Shown: in pieces, positions 15,256 to 24,126 of the stretch | Numbering within the stretch: position 1 is the first letter of the stretch | Layout: each line of letters starts with the position of its first letter | Assembly (NCBI GenBank): GCA_964483695.1 | Contig: CAZACZ010000001.1 | Coordinates: 77,989 to 141,988, forward strand | Reading direction: 5' to 3' | Length of the DNA: 64,000 bases | DNA from: CAZACZ01 sp964483695 | GTDB lineage: Bacteria > Deinococcota > Deinococci > Deinococcales > Trueperaceae | Translations under genes and position numbers: made by a program | Notes under the pieces: generated by a model | What the model saw: the letters and a program-made list of their open reading frames with translations, nothing else | Databases searched by the model: none | What the model was told of the DNA's origin: nothing

Positions 15256-17682
15256 TTGGACGCGCTGCTCTCCTCCGTCCTGCCCGCCGGCACCGGCTTC
15301 GCGGCCCCCTGGCTGCTGCTCGGCACGCCGCTGGTCGTGGCGTTGCTCGTCTTCCCGCCTCGGCGCCGCGGATGGGTCTTCCGCTTGCTGGCACTCGTGG
15401 GGCTCGTGGTGGCGTTGGCGCAACCGTGGCGCACCGTCCCCGGGGGCCACGCCGCCTTGCTCATCGACGTCTCGGACAGCGTGGGTGACGGCGCCCTGGC
15501 GCTAGCGCGGACGCTCGACGTCGCCACGCCGCAGGAGCCGGAGGTGTACCTGGTGGCCGCGGAGACGACCCGCGTCGCGAACCGTGCCGCGCCGCCGCCC
15601 GGCTTCCTCGTCACCGACGGCACCGACTTGGCGCGGGCGCTCCAGGTCGCGGCGGCCGGCGGGGCCGGTCGCATCGTGCTGGTCTCCGACGGCGTCGCTC
15701 CTCGCGAGGCGGTGCTGGCGGCGCTGCCCGACGTCCCCGTCGACGTCCTGCCCGTCCCCAGCGTTCACGACGTGCGCGTGCTGGACCTGCTGGTGCCCGA
15801 CCAGGTGGCTCCCGGGCAGGTGGTGGAGGCGGTGGCGGTCCTCGAGAGCGACGTCTCCACCCGTGTCACGGTGCGCCCCACGGCCGGCGATACCGTGCTG
15901 GAGCCGATCGAGCGCGACCTCGAGGCCGGCCGTACGGCGGTTCCGTTCCGGTTCGTGGTCGGGGACGCCGCCACCGTCCCCGTCAGTGTCGCGATCGACG
16001 TACCGTTCGCGCAGGTGCCGGGGAACGACCGTGCTCAGGCCAACCTAGCCGTGCGCAGCCGGCCGCCGGTGCTGGTCCTCGGTGACCCGGCGGCCGCCGC
16101 GTTGCTGCGCGTGCAAGGGATCGACGTGGTGGAGGGCTCGGTGGCCGACGTGACGGCGCCGCTCGGCTACGGTGCCGTGGTCGTGCGGGGCTCCGCGGTG
16201 CAGTTCACCCCCGGCCAGCTCGAGCTGCTCCGCGGGTACGTGGCGTCGGGCGGCGGTCTGATGATGACCGGCGGGCCGGACAGCTTCGGCTTCGGCGGCT
16301 GGTACCGCACCGCCGTCGAGGACGTGCTGCCCGTCACCACCGACCTTCGCACCGAGGTCACGCTTCCGCTCGTGGCGCTGGTGATGGTGATCGACCGCTC
16401 CCAGTCGATGAGCACCGGCTCGCCGTCGAAGATCGAACTCGCCAAGGAAGGCGCGGTGCAGGTGGTCGAGCTCGCCTACCAGGACGACCTGCTCGGCCTC
16501 ATCGCGTTCAGCGATCCCTCCAGCACGCGCTGGGTGTTCGACCTGCGGCAGGCCACCGAACGCGGCAAGCGCGAGATGATGCAGGGCATCCTGGCGCTGG
16601 ACACGGCAGGCGGCACCGTCCTCGGTCCCGCGTACGAGCAGGCGCTGGCCGCCCTCGCGGCCACCGAGGCCGCGGTGAAGCACGTCATCGTGTTGTCGGA
16701 CGGCAAGCTCTACGACGGCCAGGGCCCGTTCGGCGGCGATGCCGGCCCCGACTTCGCCGCCATGGCCGCCTCCGCCCTGCGGGACGGCATCACCACGTCC
16801 ACCATCGCCATCGGCGAAGCGGCCGACTTCGAGCGCCTGCGCACCATCGCGGCCGCCGGAGGCGGTCGCTACTACGAGGCCATCGATGCCAGCACCTTGC
16901 CGCGCATCTTCACGAACGAGGCGCTCACCGCCACCCGCGCCCTGCTGGTCGACGAACCGACCGTACCCCGGCCACGGCCCAACCCGCTGGTGACGTTCCC
17001 CGAGACGTTGCCACCGGTCGACGCCTACGTTGCCACCACCTTGAAGTCCGACGCCCAGGAGGTGCTGGAGGGCCGCGAGGGCGAACCGTTGCTGGCCATC
17101 CGCCGCAGCGGGCTCGGCCGCACGGCCGCGCTGACCACCGACCTCAACCGCTGGGCAGGCGCCTTCGGATCTTGGGACGGCCTTCCGGGCGTCCTTGCCA
17201 CCGTGGCCAGATGGCTGCAGGCGAACCCGCTGGCGTACGAGGCCAGCGCCAGGCGCGACGGTGCCGAACTGGCCGTGGTGGTCGACGCGGTTCGCGGCGG
17301 CGACTACGTCAACGGCGAACGCATCGAGGCGCGCTACGGCGGCGCGGTGACGGTGCTCGACCAGGTGGCGCCGGGCCGCTACGTCGGCCGTCTGCCGTGG
17401 CGTCCCGCTGCCGGCCCGGACGTCGTGGTCGCGGCGGGCGGGGAGGTGGTCGCGCGGGCGCGCGTGGCCGGGCCCGACCCGGAGTTCGCCGAGGTCGACG
17501 GTTCGGCCCTGCTCCAAGCCGTCGCCGATCGCACCGGTGGCGCCGTCATCGACCCGGCGCAGCCGTACGCGCCGGAGTTGGCCAGCACGCGCCTACCGCT
17601 GTGGCCGTGGCCCACGGGCGTGGCGTTGGCGGCGTTCTTGCTGGAGTTGGCGTGGCGGCGCTTCGCTCCGGTGCGGGCATGA
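15256..17682 (+). CDS. Membrane-anchored VWA-domain protein
   Basis: 808 residues. Two hydrophobic helices near the N-terminus (about 15-35 and 42-56) and one near the C-terminus (about 780-800) frame a large extracytoplasmic part. A first VWA-like segment carries DVSDS (about 72-76). A glutamine-amidotransferase-like fold occupies about 265-350 (VLVLGDP, YVASGGGLMMTGG). A full VWA domain follows with MIDAS Asp380-Ser382-Ser384 (DRSQS) and a later SDG. This architecture resembles Aerotolerance/BatA-type and YfbK-like proteins found near MoxR ATPases, but no MoxR is present here. TTG start chosen from TAGCAT and the immediate hydrophobic segment. Function unassigned. Confidence 0.8.
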   Translation: MDALLSSVLPAGTGFAAPWLLLGTPLVVALLVFPPRRRGWVFRLLALVGLVVALAQPWRTVPGGHAALLIDVSDSVGDGALALARTLDVATPQEPEVYLVAAETTRVANRAAPPPGFLVTDGTDLARALQVAAAGGAGRIVLVSDGVAPREAVLAALPDVPVDVLPVPSVHDVRVLDLLVPDQVAPGQVVEAVAVLESDVSTRVTVRPTAGDTVLEPIERDLEAGRTAVPFRFVVGDAATVPVSVAIDVPFAQVPGNDRAQANLAVRSRPPVLVLGDPAAAALLRVQGIDVVEGSVADVTAPLGYGAVVVRGSAVQFTPGQLELLRGYVASGGGLMMTGGPDSFGFGGWYRTAVEDVLPVTTDLRTEVTLPLVALVMVIDRSQSMSTGSPSKIELAKEGAVQVVELAYQDDLLGLIAFSDPSSTRWVFDLRQATERGKREMMQGILALDTAGGTVLGPAYEQALAALAATEAAVKHVIVLSDGKLYDGQGPFGGDAGPDFAAMAASALRDGITTSTIAIGEAADFERLRTIAAAGGGRYYEAIDASTLPRIFTNEALTATRALLVDEPTVPRPRPNPLVTFPETLPPVDAYVATTLKSDAQEVLEGREGEPLLAIRRSGLGRTAALTTDLNRWAGAFGSWDGLPGVLATVARWLQANPLAYEASARRDGAELAVVVDAVRGGDYVNGERIEARYGGAVTVLDQVAPGRYVGRLPWRPAAGPDVVVAAGGEVVARARVAGPDPEFAEVDGSALLQAVADRTGGAVIDPAQPYAPELASTRLPLWPWPTGVALAAFLLELAWRRFAPVRA

Positions 17683-17686
17683 CGCG

Positions 17687-18913
17687 TCAGGCAGGAGCGT
17701 CGTCCACCGCCGCGCGGTCGCCGCGTTCTTCGTCGACGGTGTCGTCGTCTCCGAGCGGCTCGTCGACGTCCACCTTCATGATCTCGCGCAGCACCGCGGT
17801 CGCGTAGGAGCCCTTGGGAAGCTCGAACCCTACGTTCAGCACGTCCTCCGCCAGGCGCGCCGAGGTGCCGTGCAGGACCACGCGGGTGGTGCGGCGGTCG
17901 CCGCGGCGCGATCCGAACTGCGGCCACCGTAGGCCGTAGGCGTCCAGCACCGCCTGCTCCACCTGCCCGGCGTCACCGCCCGATACCTTCACTTTGCGGC
18001 CGTAGAGCGGCAGCGTCGCGCTGATCTCGAGCCGCGAGGCGCGCGGGGTCTCGGCCTCCGGGTCGTTCACCAAGAACGTCCCGCCGGTGTCGTGCTTCCT
18101 GGCCCAATCGCCGAGCACCACGAGGGCGAACCACCCGCGCCGGATGCGCTCGGCCAGCATGGCGTTGAACAGCTGCGACTGCAGCGCGGAGACGAAGAAG
18201 CGCCGCAGGCGATGGCCGCCAGGCACCCGCTCTCCCCGCAGCACGCGCACGCCGTCCCAGGCGTTGCCTCCGAAGCGACCGAAGCGCTGCGGGCCGAACC
18301 AGTTGGCCGTGCCGCGCGTCGCCAACGCGTCGAAGACCGCGTTGGCGACGTCGACGGCGTCCGACGCGACGTCACGGATGCGGATCTCGAAGCGGTTGCC
18401 GCGCAGGTGGCCGAGGCCCAGCTTGTTGCGGTGGTAGCTCGCGTCCAGCACGCGCACGCCATCGAGTCGCTCGAGCTCGCCCACGGCGGCGGCGTCGCGC
18501 TTGGGGAGGCTCAGCCATTGGGTCGTGACCGCGGCCTTGTCCTTCAGGCCGGCCACCCCGATGGCGCTCTCGTCCACCCCACCGCGCACCAACGCCTGCA
18601 CCAGGTCGCGCGTGGTTAGGCCACGCTTCTCGACGCGCAGGTAGAGGTGCGAGCCGCTCCCTTCGGGCAGGTACAGGGGCACCTCCTCCACCCGGAAGTC
18701 CTCCGGTGTCGCGCGCACCCGGCCACCGGTGCCGCCGACGTCGGCGCTGACGAGCGGCAGGTCCGCCCAACGGAACAGGAAGCGCTCGCGCTCGTCGGCG
18801 GCGCCGGCGTCGACTTCGCTTCCGACCGCCAGCGCGTCGCCGCCGTCGTCATCGGCGGTCGGCGGGTTCGCTCCGTCCCGCTTCGTCGCCGGCGCGCGGC
18901 TCGGGCGCGTCAC
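17687..18913 (-). CDS. truD: tRNA pseudouridine(13) synthase TruD
   Basis: 408 residues. TruD converts U13 in tRNA-Glu and others to pseudouridine. The catalytic Asp lies in GVAGLKDKAAVTTQW; the motifs LGLGHLRGNRFEIRIR and NWFGPQRFGR are family hallmarks. An Asp/Ala-rich extension of about 40 residues precedes the domain and an acidic tail of about 25 residues ends it. The GTG at 18913 overlaps the TGA of the upstream LON-domain gene (GTGA), so translation is probably coupled. Converges with the VWA gene, stops 4 nt apart. Confidence 0.92.
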   Translation of the reverse strand: MTRPSRAPATKRDGANPPTADDDGGDALAVGSEVDAGAADERERFLFRWADLPLVSADVGGTGGRVRATPEDFRVEEVPLYLPEGSGSHLYLRVEKRGLTTRDLVQALVRGGVDESAIGVAGLKDKAAVTTQWLSLPKRDAAAVGELERLDGVRVLDASYHRNKLGLGHLRGNRFEIRIRDVASDAVDVANAVFDALATRGTANWFGPQRFGRFGGNAWDGVRVLRGERVPGGHRLRRFFVSALQSQLFNAMLAERIRRGWFALVVLGDWARKHDTGGTFLVNDPEAETPRASRLEISATLPLYGRKVKVSGGDAGQVEQAVLDAYGLRWPQFGSRRGDRRTTRVVLHGTSARLAEDVLNVGFELPKGSYATAVLREIMKVDVDEPLGDDDTVDEERGDRAAVDDAPA

Positions 18914-19566
18914 GTTCGCGTCCGCCTCGCGCGCGCCCGGGGCTCCATGCGCTCCTGCATCAGGGTGCGGGCGAGGTCGAGGCGCTCGCGCAGCGAGCGC
19001 GCCTCCAGCAGCGTCTGCTTCGACTCGGACGGCACCAGGATGTTCGCGCACACGAACGATGCTTGGTAGAAGGGGTCCTCGGGAAGGTGAGCGTCGATCT
19101 CGTCCTCGGCGTCGCCGCGGAACCGCTTGCCCGCGTAGCTGCGGAAGGTGTCGACGGCGTCCCAGGCCGCCACGGCCTCGGCGTTCGGGTCGTCGCGGCC
19201 GATCGGCGCGGGGTGCTCCTCGGTGAAGTAGAGCGGTCGCGGCTCGCCGCCCGCCTCGGGCACGCGCTCGGTACGGTCGATGTGGACCTCGCATCGCTCC
19301 TGGCCATGCACCAACAGGTCGTAGGTGCCGTCCTCGTTCTCCTCGACGCTCAGCACGTGCACGACCGTGCCGAAGCGCGCCAGTTGCTCGGCGGTGTCGC
19401 GGATCGGCGCGTTGCCGCGGCTCCACACGATGACGAAGCGCTTCGGCTCCTGCTCCTGCGCAAGCACCTCGCGCACGAGGCGCTTGTAGCGCTCCTCGAA
19501 CACGTGCAGCGGCACGGTCATGCCGGGGAACACGACGATATCGAGGGGGAACAGCGGCATCTCCAT
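18910..19566 (-). CDS. Stand-alone LON substrate-binding domain protein
   Basis: 218 residues matching the N-terminal (PUA-like) domain of Lon protease with neither ATPase nor protease part. The opening MPLFPLDIVVFPGMTVPLHV is characteristic, as are FEERYKRLV and FVCANIL. Such stand-alone proteins are common in bacteria and of unclear role, perhaps binding unfolded peptides. A second ATG two codons on (19560) is equally possible. TACCTT at the minus-strand position 9 nt upstream and a GGGAG element precede the start. Coupled to truD. Confidence 0.88.
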   Translation of the reverse strand: MEMPLFPLDIVVFPGMTVPLHVFEERYKRLVREVLAQEQEPKRFVIVWSRGNAPIRDTAEQLARFGTVVHVLSVEENEDGTYDLLVHGQERCEVHIDRTERVPEAGGEPRPLYFTEEHPAPIGRDDPNAEAVAAWDAVDTFRSYAGKRFRGDAEDEIDAHLPEDPFYQASFVCANILVPSESKQTLLEARSLRERLDLARTLMQERMEPRARARRTRT

Positions 19567-19634
19567 CTCGCTCCCAAGGTAGCAGGCAAGGGCGGTACGG
19601 TTTGCAGCGTGCGCCGCGATGCCGCCGAACGAAG

Positions 19635-19659
19635 CGGCCGGTCCTGGCAGGACCGGCCG
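19635..19659 (-). terminator. Terminator hairpin downstream of tRNA-Asp
   Basis: Perfect 10-bp stem CGGCCGGTCC / GGACCGGCCG with loop TGGCA, just 3' of the tRNA on the minus strand. The strand after it reads CTTCGTTCGG, a poor T-tract. Confidence 0.6.
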
Positions 19660-19662
19660 ATC

Positions 19663-19738
19663 TGGCGGAGCCGACGGGATTCGAACCCGCGACCTTCTGC
19701 GTGACAGGCAGATATGCTAACCGCTACACTACGGCTCC
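19663..19738 (-). tRNA. tRNA-Asp (anticodon GTC)
   Basis: 76 nt with encoded CCA. The acceptor stem GGAGCCG pairs with CGGCTCC, the discriminator is G, the T-loop is GGTTCGAATCC, and the anticodon loop reads CTGTCAC with GTC. All arms fold. A strong hairpin follows at 19635-19659. Confidence 0.97.
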
Positions 19739-19849
19739 GAGCGCGTCCCCAAGCCTACCGGCTCCCCCGACACGCTGTCAACGCCGAGCAAGGTGCGTCG
19801 CCGCCGGCCCGCTGCGGCGCGGCGACGCCGCCGACCGGTCCACCGTGGT

Positions 19850-20821
19850 TCACCACCCGATGGCTCGTAGGAACGCCAGCACGGCGGCGTCGAACGCCTC
19901 CGCGCGCTCTTCGTTGGGAAGCACCTTGGCCCCGCGCAGCGGCAGGAAGCGCGCGTCCGGCCGGTCCCTCAGGAACGGTTCGGCGTCGTCGATGGTGGTG
20001 AAGCTCGGTTCCGTGCCGAACACGATCAGGCTCGGCTGGGTCGTGCGCGGCCACAGCGCGCTCACGTCCTGGTCGAGGTTCCCGGTGATGAACGAGAGCA
20101 CCACCCAGCGCGCGCCGGGCACCTTGAGGTTGGTGTCGAACGACGCGCGCACCTCCGGCGTGAGCGAGGCAGGGTCGGCGTAGGACTGCAGCAAGTAGTA
20201 CAGCTGACCGTCCTCGGACACCAGGTAGCTGGCGAGGAGCGTGCCCAGCGGTCCCCGAAGCGCATCGAAGGCGCGCTCCGTCGCGGGCGACGCCGCGCGG
20301 GCCAGGCGCTCGTAGCCGGTGGGACCGATCAGGACCAGGCCGGCCACCAGGTCGGGTCGGAGCGCCGCGATGCGGATGGCGTGCGCGGCCGACAGGCCGT
20401 TCGCGACCAGCACGGCCGGTTCCCGCACGACGCCCTCGAGGAACTGGGTGACCTGCCCCACCATCACGTCGGCGGTGAGGCGCACGCCGGGGCGCGTCGA
20501 GCGGCCGAACCCGATCAGGTCGAGGGCGTACACGCGGTAGCCCGCCGCGGCCACGGCACGCGCGTTGTCGCGGTACTGGAACAGGCTCGAGCCCCCGCCG
20601 ATGCCATGCACCATCACCACCGGACGGCCCGCGCCGAGCACCTCGTAGGCCGTCTCCCAGCTCGCGCCTTGCGCTTCGAGCGGCGCGCTCGCAGGTGGCG
20701 TGAACGGGACGGTGACGAACCTTGCTCCGTCGATGATCGGCTCTGGACCGAAGTTCTCGGCGACGGGGACGCAAGCGACGAGCGCGAACGCTAGGGCGGC
20801 AGCGAGCAGTGGCAGGCGCAT
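19850..20821 (-). CDS. Alpha/beta-hydrolase-fold lipoprotein with degenerate triad
   Basis: 323 residues. Residues 1-17 are a lipoprotein signal with lipobox LVAC (Cys17), so it should be anchored in the envelope. The fold is alpha/beta hydrolase: HGIGGGSSLF (72-81) is the oxyanion region, and the nucleophile elbow is ANGLSAAHA with Ser144. The expected acidic residue region reads FGTEPSF and the expected His position reads RGAKVLPNEE, so the usual Asp and His appear replaced by Glu and Lys. It may be inactive, use different residues, or bind ligand only. Start ATG 20821 is 6 nt from TACGCT, preferred over the longer frame because the signal peptide then begins the protein. Confidence 0.82.
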   Translation of the reverse strand: MRLPLLAAALAFALVACVPVAENFGPEPIIDGARFVTVPFTPPASAPLEAQGASWETAYEVLGAGRPVVMVHGIGGGSSLFQYRDNARAVAAAGYRVYALDLIGFGRSTRPGVRLTADVMVGQVTQFLEGVVREPAVLVANGLSAAHAIRIAALRPDLVAGLVLIGPTGYERLARAASPATERAFDALRGPLGTLLASYLVSEDGQLYYLLQSYADPASLTPEVRASFDTNLKVPGARWVVLSFITGNLDQDVSALWPRTTQPSLIVFGTEPSFTTIDDAEPFLRDRPDARFLPLRGAKVLPNEERAEAFDAAVLAFLRAIGW

Positions 20822-20827
20822 GCCAGG

Positions 20828-20833
20828 AGCGTA
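20828..20833 (-). promoter_or_regulatory. -10 hexamer TACGCT, leaderless
   Basis: Minus-strand TACGCT, 6 nt, then the ATG at 20821. Confidence 0.5.
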
Positions 20834-20950
20834 CGAACGGTGGCGCCTCGACACCGTAGCTCCGGCGCCGAACTCGCTCCGTGGCGGCCGTGCTCCTGGT
20901 GGCGCGTGGTGCCCCAGCCGGTGCGCCCGCGCCGAACGCGCCGCGCTGCG

Positions 20951-21832
20951 CTACCCGGCGACCCGCGTCAGCAGGCCGCCGACGATCCCGATCAGCATCA
21001 GCGAACCGATCACCAGGTTGGCGTTGAAGGCGCGGAGCACCTCGCCGGCGGCGCGCCGACCGAGGTTCCGATGCTGCCACACGAGCACCACGGCGGTCAC
21101 GCCGAGCGCCATCGGGTACGGCCAGCCCAGCGGGGTGAACAGCGGCACCGACGCCAGCGCCGCCCAGGCTACGGCATGCATGGCCGCGGCGAGCCGCAGC
21201 GCGCCGCGTTCGCCGAAGCGCACCGGCATGCTGTGCACGCCGTGGTCGCGGTCGAAGTCGAGGTCGAGCAGGGCGTACACCACGTCGAACCCGGCCACCC
21301 AGGCGCCGACGGCAAGCCACAGCGCCCACGCCACGGGCCCGAACGCTCCGGTGACGGCGATGTAGCCCCCCGCGGCAGCGGCGCCGATGGTCACGCCGAG
21401 CCAGACGTGGCACAACCAGGTGAAGCGCTTGGAGTACGGGTAGGCCACCAGGAACAGCACCGCCACCGGCAGCAACGCCAGCGTCAAGCGGTTGAGCGAC
21501 GCGCCCGCGACCACGAGCAGGGTCAGGCCCGCCAGCGTGAGCGCCCAGCCGTCGGCACCGCTCAGCTTGCCGCTGGGGATCTCGCGGTCGCGGGTGCGCG
21601 GGTTGGCGGCGTCGATGCGTGCGTCGATGACCCGGTTGGCGGCCATGGCCGCGCTGCGGGCGCCGACCATCGCCAGCGTGATCCACAGGAACGTAGGCCA
21701 TCCCGGCCACCCGTCTGCGGCCAGCAGCATCCCGCCGTAGGCGAAGGGGAGGGCGAACAGGGTGTGTTCGAACTTGACGAACGAGAGGTAGGTGGCGAGC
21801 GAGCGACGCCGCACCGTTGCGGACGAGTTCAC
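20951..21832 (-). CDS. mqnP: UbiA-family prenyltransferase, probably MqnP
   Basis: 293 residues, membrane-embedded, with about nine helices. The first Asp-rich motif NRVIDARID (66-74) and the second DLDFDRDHG (near 195) bind the magnesium-diphosphate of the polyprenyl donor. In bacteria with the futalosine pathway this UbiA type (MqnP) prenylates the naphthoate ring; mqnD and menG occur elsewhere in this window, which favours that role over ubiquinone synthesis. The start is placed at GTG 21832, 7 nt after TAGGAT; ATG 21841 would overlap the -10 itself and add only three residues. Specific substrate is inferred. Confidence 0.85.
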   Translation of the reverse strand: MNSSATVRRRSLATYLSFVKFEHTLFALPFAYGGMLLAADGWPGWPTFLWITLAMVGARSAAMAANRVIDARIDAANPRTRDREIPSGKLSGADGWALTLAGLTLLVVAGASLNRLTLALLPVAVLFLVAYPYSKRFTWLCHVWLGVTIGAAAAGGYIAVTGAFGPVAWALWLAVGAWVAGFDVVYALLDLDFDRDHGVHSMPVRFGERGALRLAAAMHAVAWAALASVPLFTPLGWPYPMALGVTAVVLVWQHRNLGRRAAGEVLRAFNANLVIGSLMLIGIVGGLLTRVAG

Positions 21833-21839
21833 GTGCCCC

Positions 21840-21845
21840 ATCCTA
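21840..21845 (-). promoter_or_regulatory. -10 hexamer TAGGAT, leaderless
   Basis: Minus-strand TAGGAT, 7 nt, then GTG at 21832. The ATG embedded in its end (21841) is less likely to be the start. Confidence 0.45.
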
Positions 21846-21870
21846 GCGCGCGCCCGCCCGCGTGCCCGCC

Positions 21871-23286
21871 TCAGTGCTGCTTGGCGGCTTCCTTGATGGC
21901 GTGCGTCGAGAACCCGAAGCTCGGCAGGTGATGGCCGCCGTGTCCTTGGAGGATGGCGTCGACCAGCTCGGCGAGGTTGGTGCCGCCCACCTCGACCGGC
22001 ATGCCCAGCTCCGCGCGGAGATCGTCGAGGGTGCGGTCGTCGAGCAGCGTCTCGGTGCCGTACTTGAGCATGTTCGGGGAGACCAGCAGTAGGTCGGCCT
22101 CGCCCGGCCTCACCCCGGCCAGGACGTCGCGTCCGGCCAGCAGACCGGCCACGGTGGTGACCTCACCGAAGGTGCGGTTGACCAGCGCGCGGACCTCGAC
22201 CTCGAGGCCGTCGACGGCGGTCAGCGGGGCAAGCGCCTCGCGCAGGACCGGGGCGAACAACCGACCGGTCACCGCGAGCACCTTGCGGCGCCCGTCGATC
22301 CGGGACGGCAGCGCGGGGAGCGGGCTGGAGAGGAAGTCGCGCACCATCCCGACGCCGTTCTCGAGCATGACGTAGCCCTCGTAGGCGTCGTCGTCCGGCA
22401 ACGGCCATCCCGCCACCAGGTAGAACTCGTCGCTGGCGAACGCGAAGCGCGTACCGCGCTCGTCCAGCATGCGCCGCTGGAACGCGTCCACCCGCCCGAG
22501 CACGTCCCGCGCCTGATCGGGGCGGTACGGCGCCAACTCGGCCAGGTGGCCTCGATGGCCGGTCAAGCCGACGGGCACCACCGCTACCGCCTGCACGTTC
22601 GGCCGCGAGGCGAGGTAGTCGAGGGTGCGCTCGAGCTCGTCGCCGTCGTTGCGCCCGGGGAGCAGCACGAGCTGGGTGAAGAGCTCGATGTCCGCCAAGC
22701 GCTCGATCATGTCGCGGATGCGCGTGGCTTGCTCGAGGGGCACCTTGGTGGGCCACCACTTCATCAGATCGGCCCTGCGCTCTTCGTCCGCGGTATGCAC
22801 CGAGACGTAGAGGGGGCTGAGGTGCTCGCGCAGGATGCGCTCGACGTCGTGTTCGGTGAGGTTGGTTAGGGTCACGAACGAGCCGTAGAGGAACGAGGTG
22901 CGGAAGTCGTCGTCCATGACGTACAGGCTCTTGCGCATGCCCTTCGGCATCTGGTGGATGTAGCAGAAGTCGCAGTGGTTGGCGCACAACCGGATGCCGT
23001 CGAAGATGACGTCGTCGAACTCGATGCCGGGATCCTGCCAGACGACCTGGAACCGCACCTCATCGTCGCCGTCTCCGGGCCGGACGCACAGCTCGGCTTC
23101 CCCTGCCGCGAGCTCGCGACGATACGCGAGCACGTCGGGGATCGGTTGGTCGTTGACCGTCAGCAACTCCCAGCCTGGGCGCACCCCGACCGCTTCGGCC
23201 GGGGAGCCGGGCACCACGTCCTTGATGCGCGCCGGGGTGACGCGTAGGGGGCGGGGCTCGCGGCGGCTGACGACGACGTGCGGCAT
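21871..23286 (-). CDS. PDZ-radical SAM-DUF512 protein
   Basis: 471 residues. An N-terminal PDZ-like domain (about 16-60, VVPGSPAEAVGVRPGWELLTVN) is followed by a radical-SAM-like segment with Cys101, Cys105 and Cys108 (CANHCDFC) and a C-terminal DUF512 domain from about 215. This is the conserved DUF512 family found in Clostridia, Cyanobacteria and Deinococcota. The three cysteines suggest a 4Fe-4S cluster; the reaction is unknown. ATG 23286 fits the family N-terminus and lies 8 nt after TAGACT. The next gene upstream has its own promoter. Confidence 0.88.
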   Translation of the reverse strand: MPHVVVSRREPRPLRVTPARIKDVVPGSPAEAVGVRPGWELLTVNDQPIPDVLAYRRELAAGEAELCVRPGDGDDEVRFQVVWQDPGIEFDDVIFDGIRLCANHCDFCYIHQMPKGMRKSLYVMDDDFRTSFLYGSFVTLTNLTEHDVERILREHLSPLYVSVHTADEERRADLMKWWPTKVPLEQATRIRDMIERLADIELFTQLVLLPGRNDGDELERTLDYLASRPNVQAVAVVPVGLTGHRGHLAELAPYRPDQARDVLGRVDAFQRRMLDERGTRFAFASDEFYLVAGWPLPDDDAYEGYVMLENGVGMVRDFLSSPLPALPSRIDGRRKVLAVTGRLFAPVLREALAPLTAVDGLEVEVRALVNRTFGEVTTVAGLLAGRDVLAGVRPGEADLLLVSPNMLKYGTETLLDDRTLDDLRAELGMPVEVGGTNLAELVDAILQGHGGHHLPSFGFSTHAIKEAAKQH

Positions 23287-23294
23287 GACGGCGC

Positions 23295-23300
23295 AGTCTA
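23295..23300 (-). promoter_or_regulatory. Extended -10 TGCTAGACT, near-leaderless
   Basis: Minus-strand TAGACT with TGC extension; 8 nt to the ATG at 23286. Confidence 0.45.
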
Positions 23301-23393
23301 GCAGACCGCCGGTACCGGGCCGGGTCGTCCGAGGCGCGGCGGGGCGGCCGCACCTCGCGCGGCCGCTCCGTCTCCGGCGTGGCCGCGGACCGG

Positions 23394-23996
23394 CTAGATG
23401 GCGTCGTCGGGGCGCTCGGTCGCTCGCCTGCGACGGTCGTCGTCGAGGACGAAGCCGTGCGTCGGCGCTCGGTTCTGGAAGCGCACCCAGGCGCCCGTCA
23501 CCACCGTCACCGGCACCTCGTCGATCACCCCGACCACCAGCGGCACGCCGGCATCGACGACGACGACGTTCCCGTCGCGCTCCATCACCTTGCCGGTGGC
23601 GCGCAGGCTGCTCACGCCCTCCACCTCCAGCGAGGGCGCGTTCGCCGTGTTCCGCGTCGCCGCTTGCGGCGCGGTGGCCAAGGGGACGGCGGCGGTTCCC
23701 GGCGTCGACGGTCCGGTGGTCGCGGGGGTTCCCGACTGGGTAGCGCCTGCCGCTGCGCCCACGTCCGCCTCCGGGGGTTCGGTCAGCACGTCGATCGTGT
23801 CGGTGACGGGGTGGATGATCACGCGCGCGGCGCCGGGGCGCCACAGGTACGGCCCGGTGCGCTCGAAGAGCTGCAGCAGCGCGGTGCCGGCGCGGCACTC
23901 GAGCAGCGGACTGCCCTCGTGACGCGGGAACAGCTCGACATCGGCGGCGTACCTGCGCCAACGAGCGACGAACGAGTCGACCGAGTCTTCCAGCAT
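23394..23996 (-). CDS. Conserved-looking protein of unknown function
   Basis: 200 residues, soluble, not recognised. An N-terminal domain (about 1-75) has a basic/aromatic helix DSFVARWRRYAADVELFPRH and a strand-rich part ending IIHPVTDTIDVL. A low-complexity Thr/Ala/Pro linker (about 78-122) joins it to a C-terminal beta-rich part (about 125-185) with EVEGVSSLRATGKV and VVDAGVPLVVGV, resembling a small barrel. ATG 23996 lies 8 nt after TAGAAT. Divergent from the zinc-ribbon leader. No function proposed. Confidence 0.7.
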   Translation of the reverse strand: MLEDSVDSFVARWRRYAADVELFPRHEGSPLLECRAGTALLQLFERTGPYLWRPGAARVIIHPVTDTIDVLTEPPEADVGAAAGATQSGTPATTGPSTPGTAAVPLATAPQAATRNTANAPSLEVEGVSSLRATGKVMERDGNVVVVDAGVPLVVGVIDEVPVTVVTGAWVRFQNRAPTHGFVLDDDRRRRATERPDDAI

Positions 23997-24004
23997 GTGG
24001 CGGC

Positions 24005-24010
24005 ATTCTA
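24005..24010 (-). promoter_or_regulatory. -10 hexamer TAGAAT, near-leaderless
   Basis: Minus-strand TAGAAT; 8 nt to the ATG at 23996. Confidence 0.45.
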
Positions 24011-24030
24011 CCGTCCCCAGCAGCCCGTGC

Positions 24031-24036
24031 TACACT
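24031..24036 (+). promoter_or_regulatory. -10 hexamer TACACT of zinc-ribbon operon leader
   Basis: TACACT, 7 nt, then GTG 24044 of a short leader ORF. The zinc-ribbon gene starts about 84 nt downstream of the inferred transcription start. Confidence 0.5.
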
Positions 24037-24043
24037 TGCTGCC

Positions 24044-24091
24044 GTGACGCGATCGTCCGAACACGGCGTCTTCTCGACCCTCGCCCGCTAG
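24044..24091 (+). CDS. Putative 15-codon leaderless leader peptide
   Basis: GTG at 24044 begins 15 codons reading VTRSSEHGVFSTLAR (first residue Met if used as start) and ends with TAG at 24089-24091. It begins 7 nt after TACACT, the same geometry as the leaderless genes of this window. The stop codon lies in the loop of the hairpin at 24076-24107, so a ribosome finishing the peptide would cover the hairpin's left arm. That is the layout of a transcription or translation attenuator. Translation is not proven. Confidence 0.45.
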   Translation: MTRSSEHGVFSTLAR

Positions 24092-24107
24092 CGTACGGGC
24101 GGGGGTC
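24076..24107 (+). promoter_or_regulatory. Attenuator-like hairpin upstream of zinc-ribbon gene
   Basis: Twelve-base arms GACCCTCGCCCG (24076-24087) and CGGGCGGGGGTC (24096-24107) pair throughout with one T-G wobble; the loop is CTAGCGTA and TTT follows at 24108-24110. It ends about 20 nt before the zinc-ribbon ATG. It could terminate transcription when the leader peptide is not being translated. Confidence 0.55.
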
Positions 24108-24126
24108 TTTCGATGGTGGAGGAACG

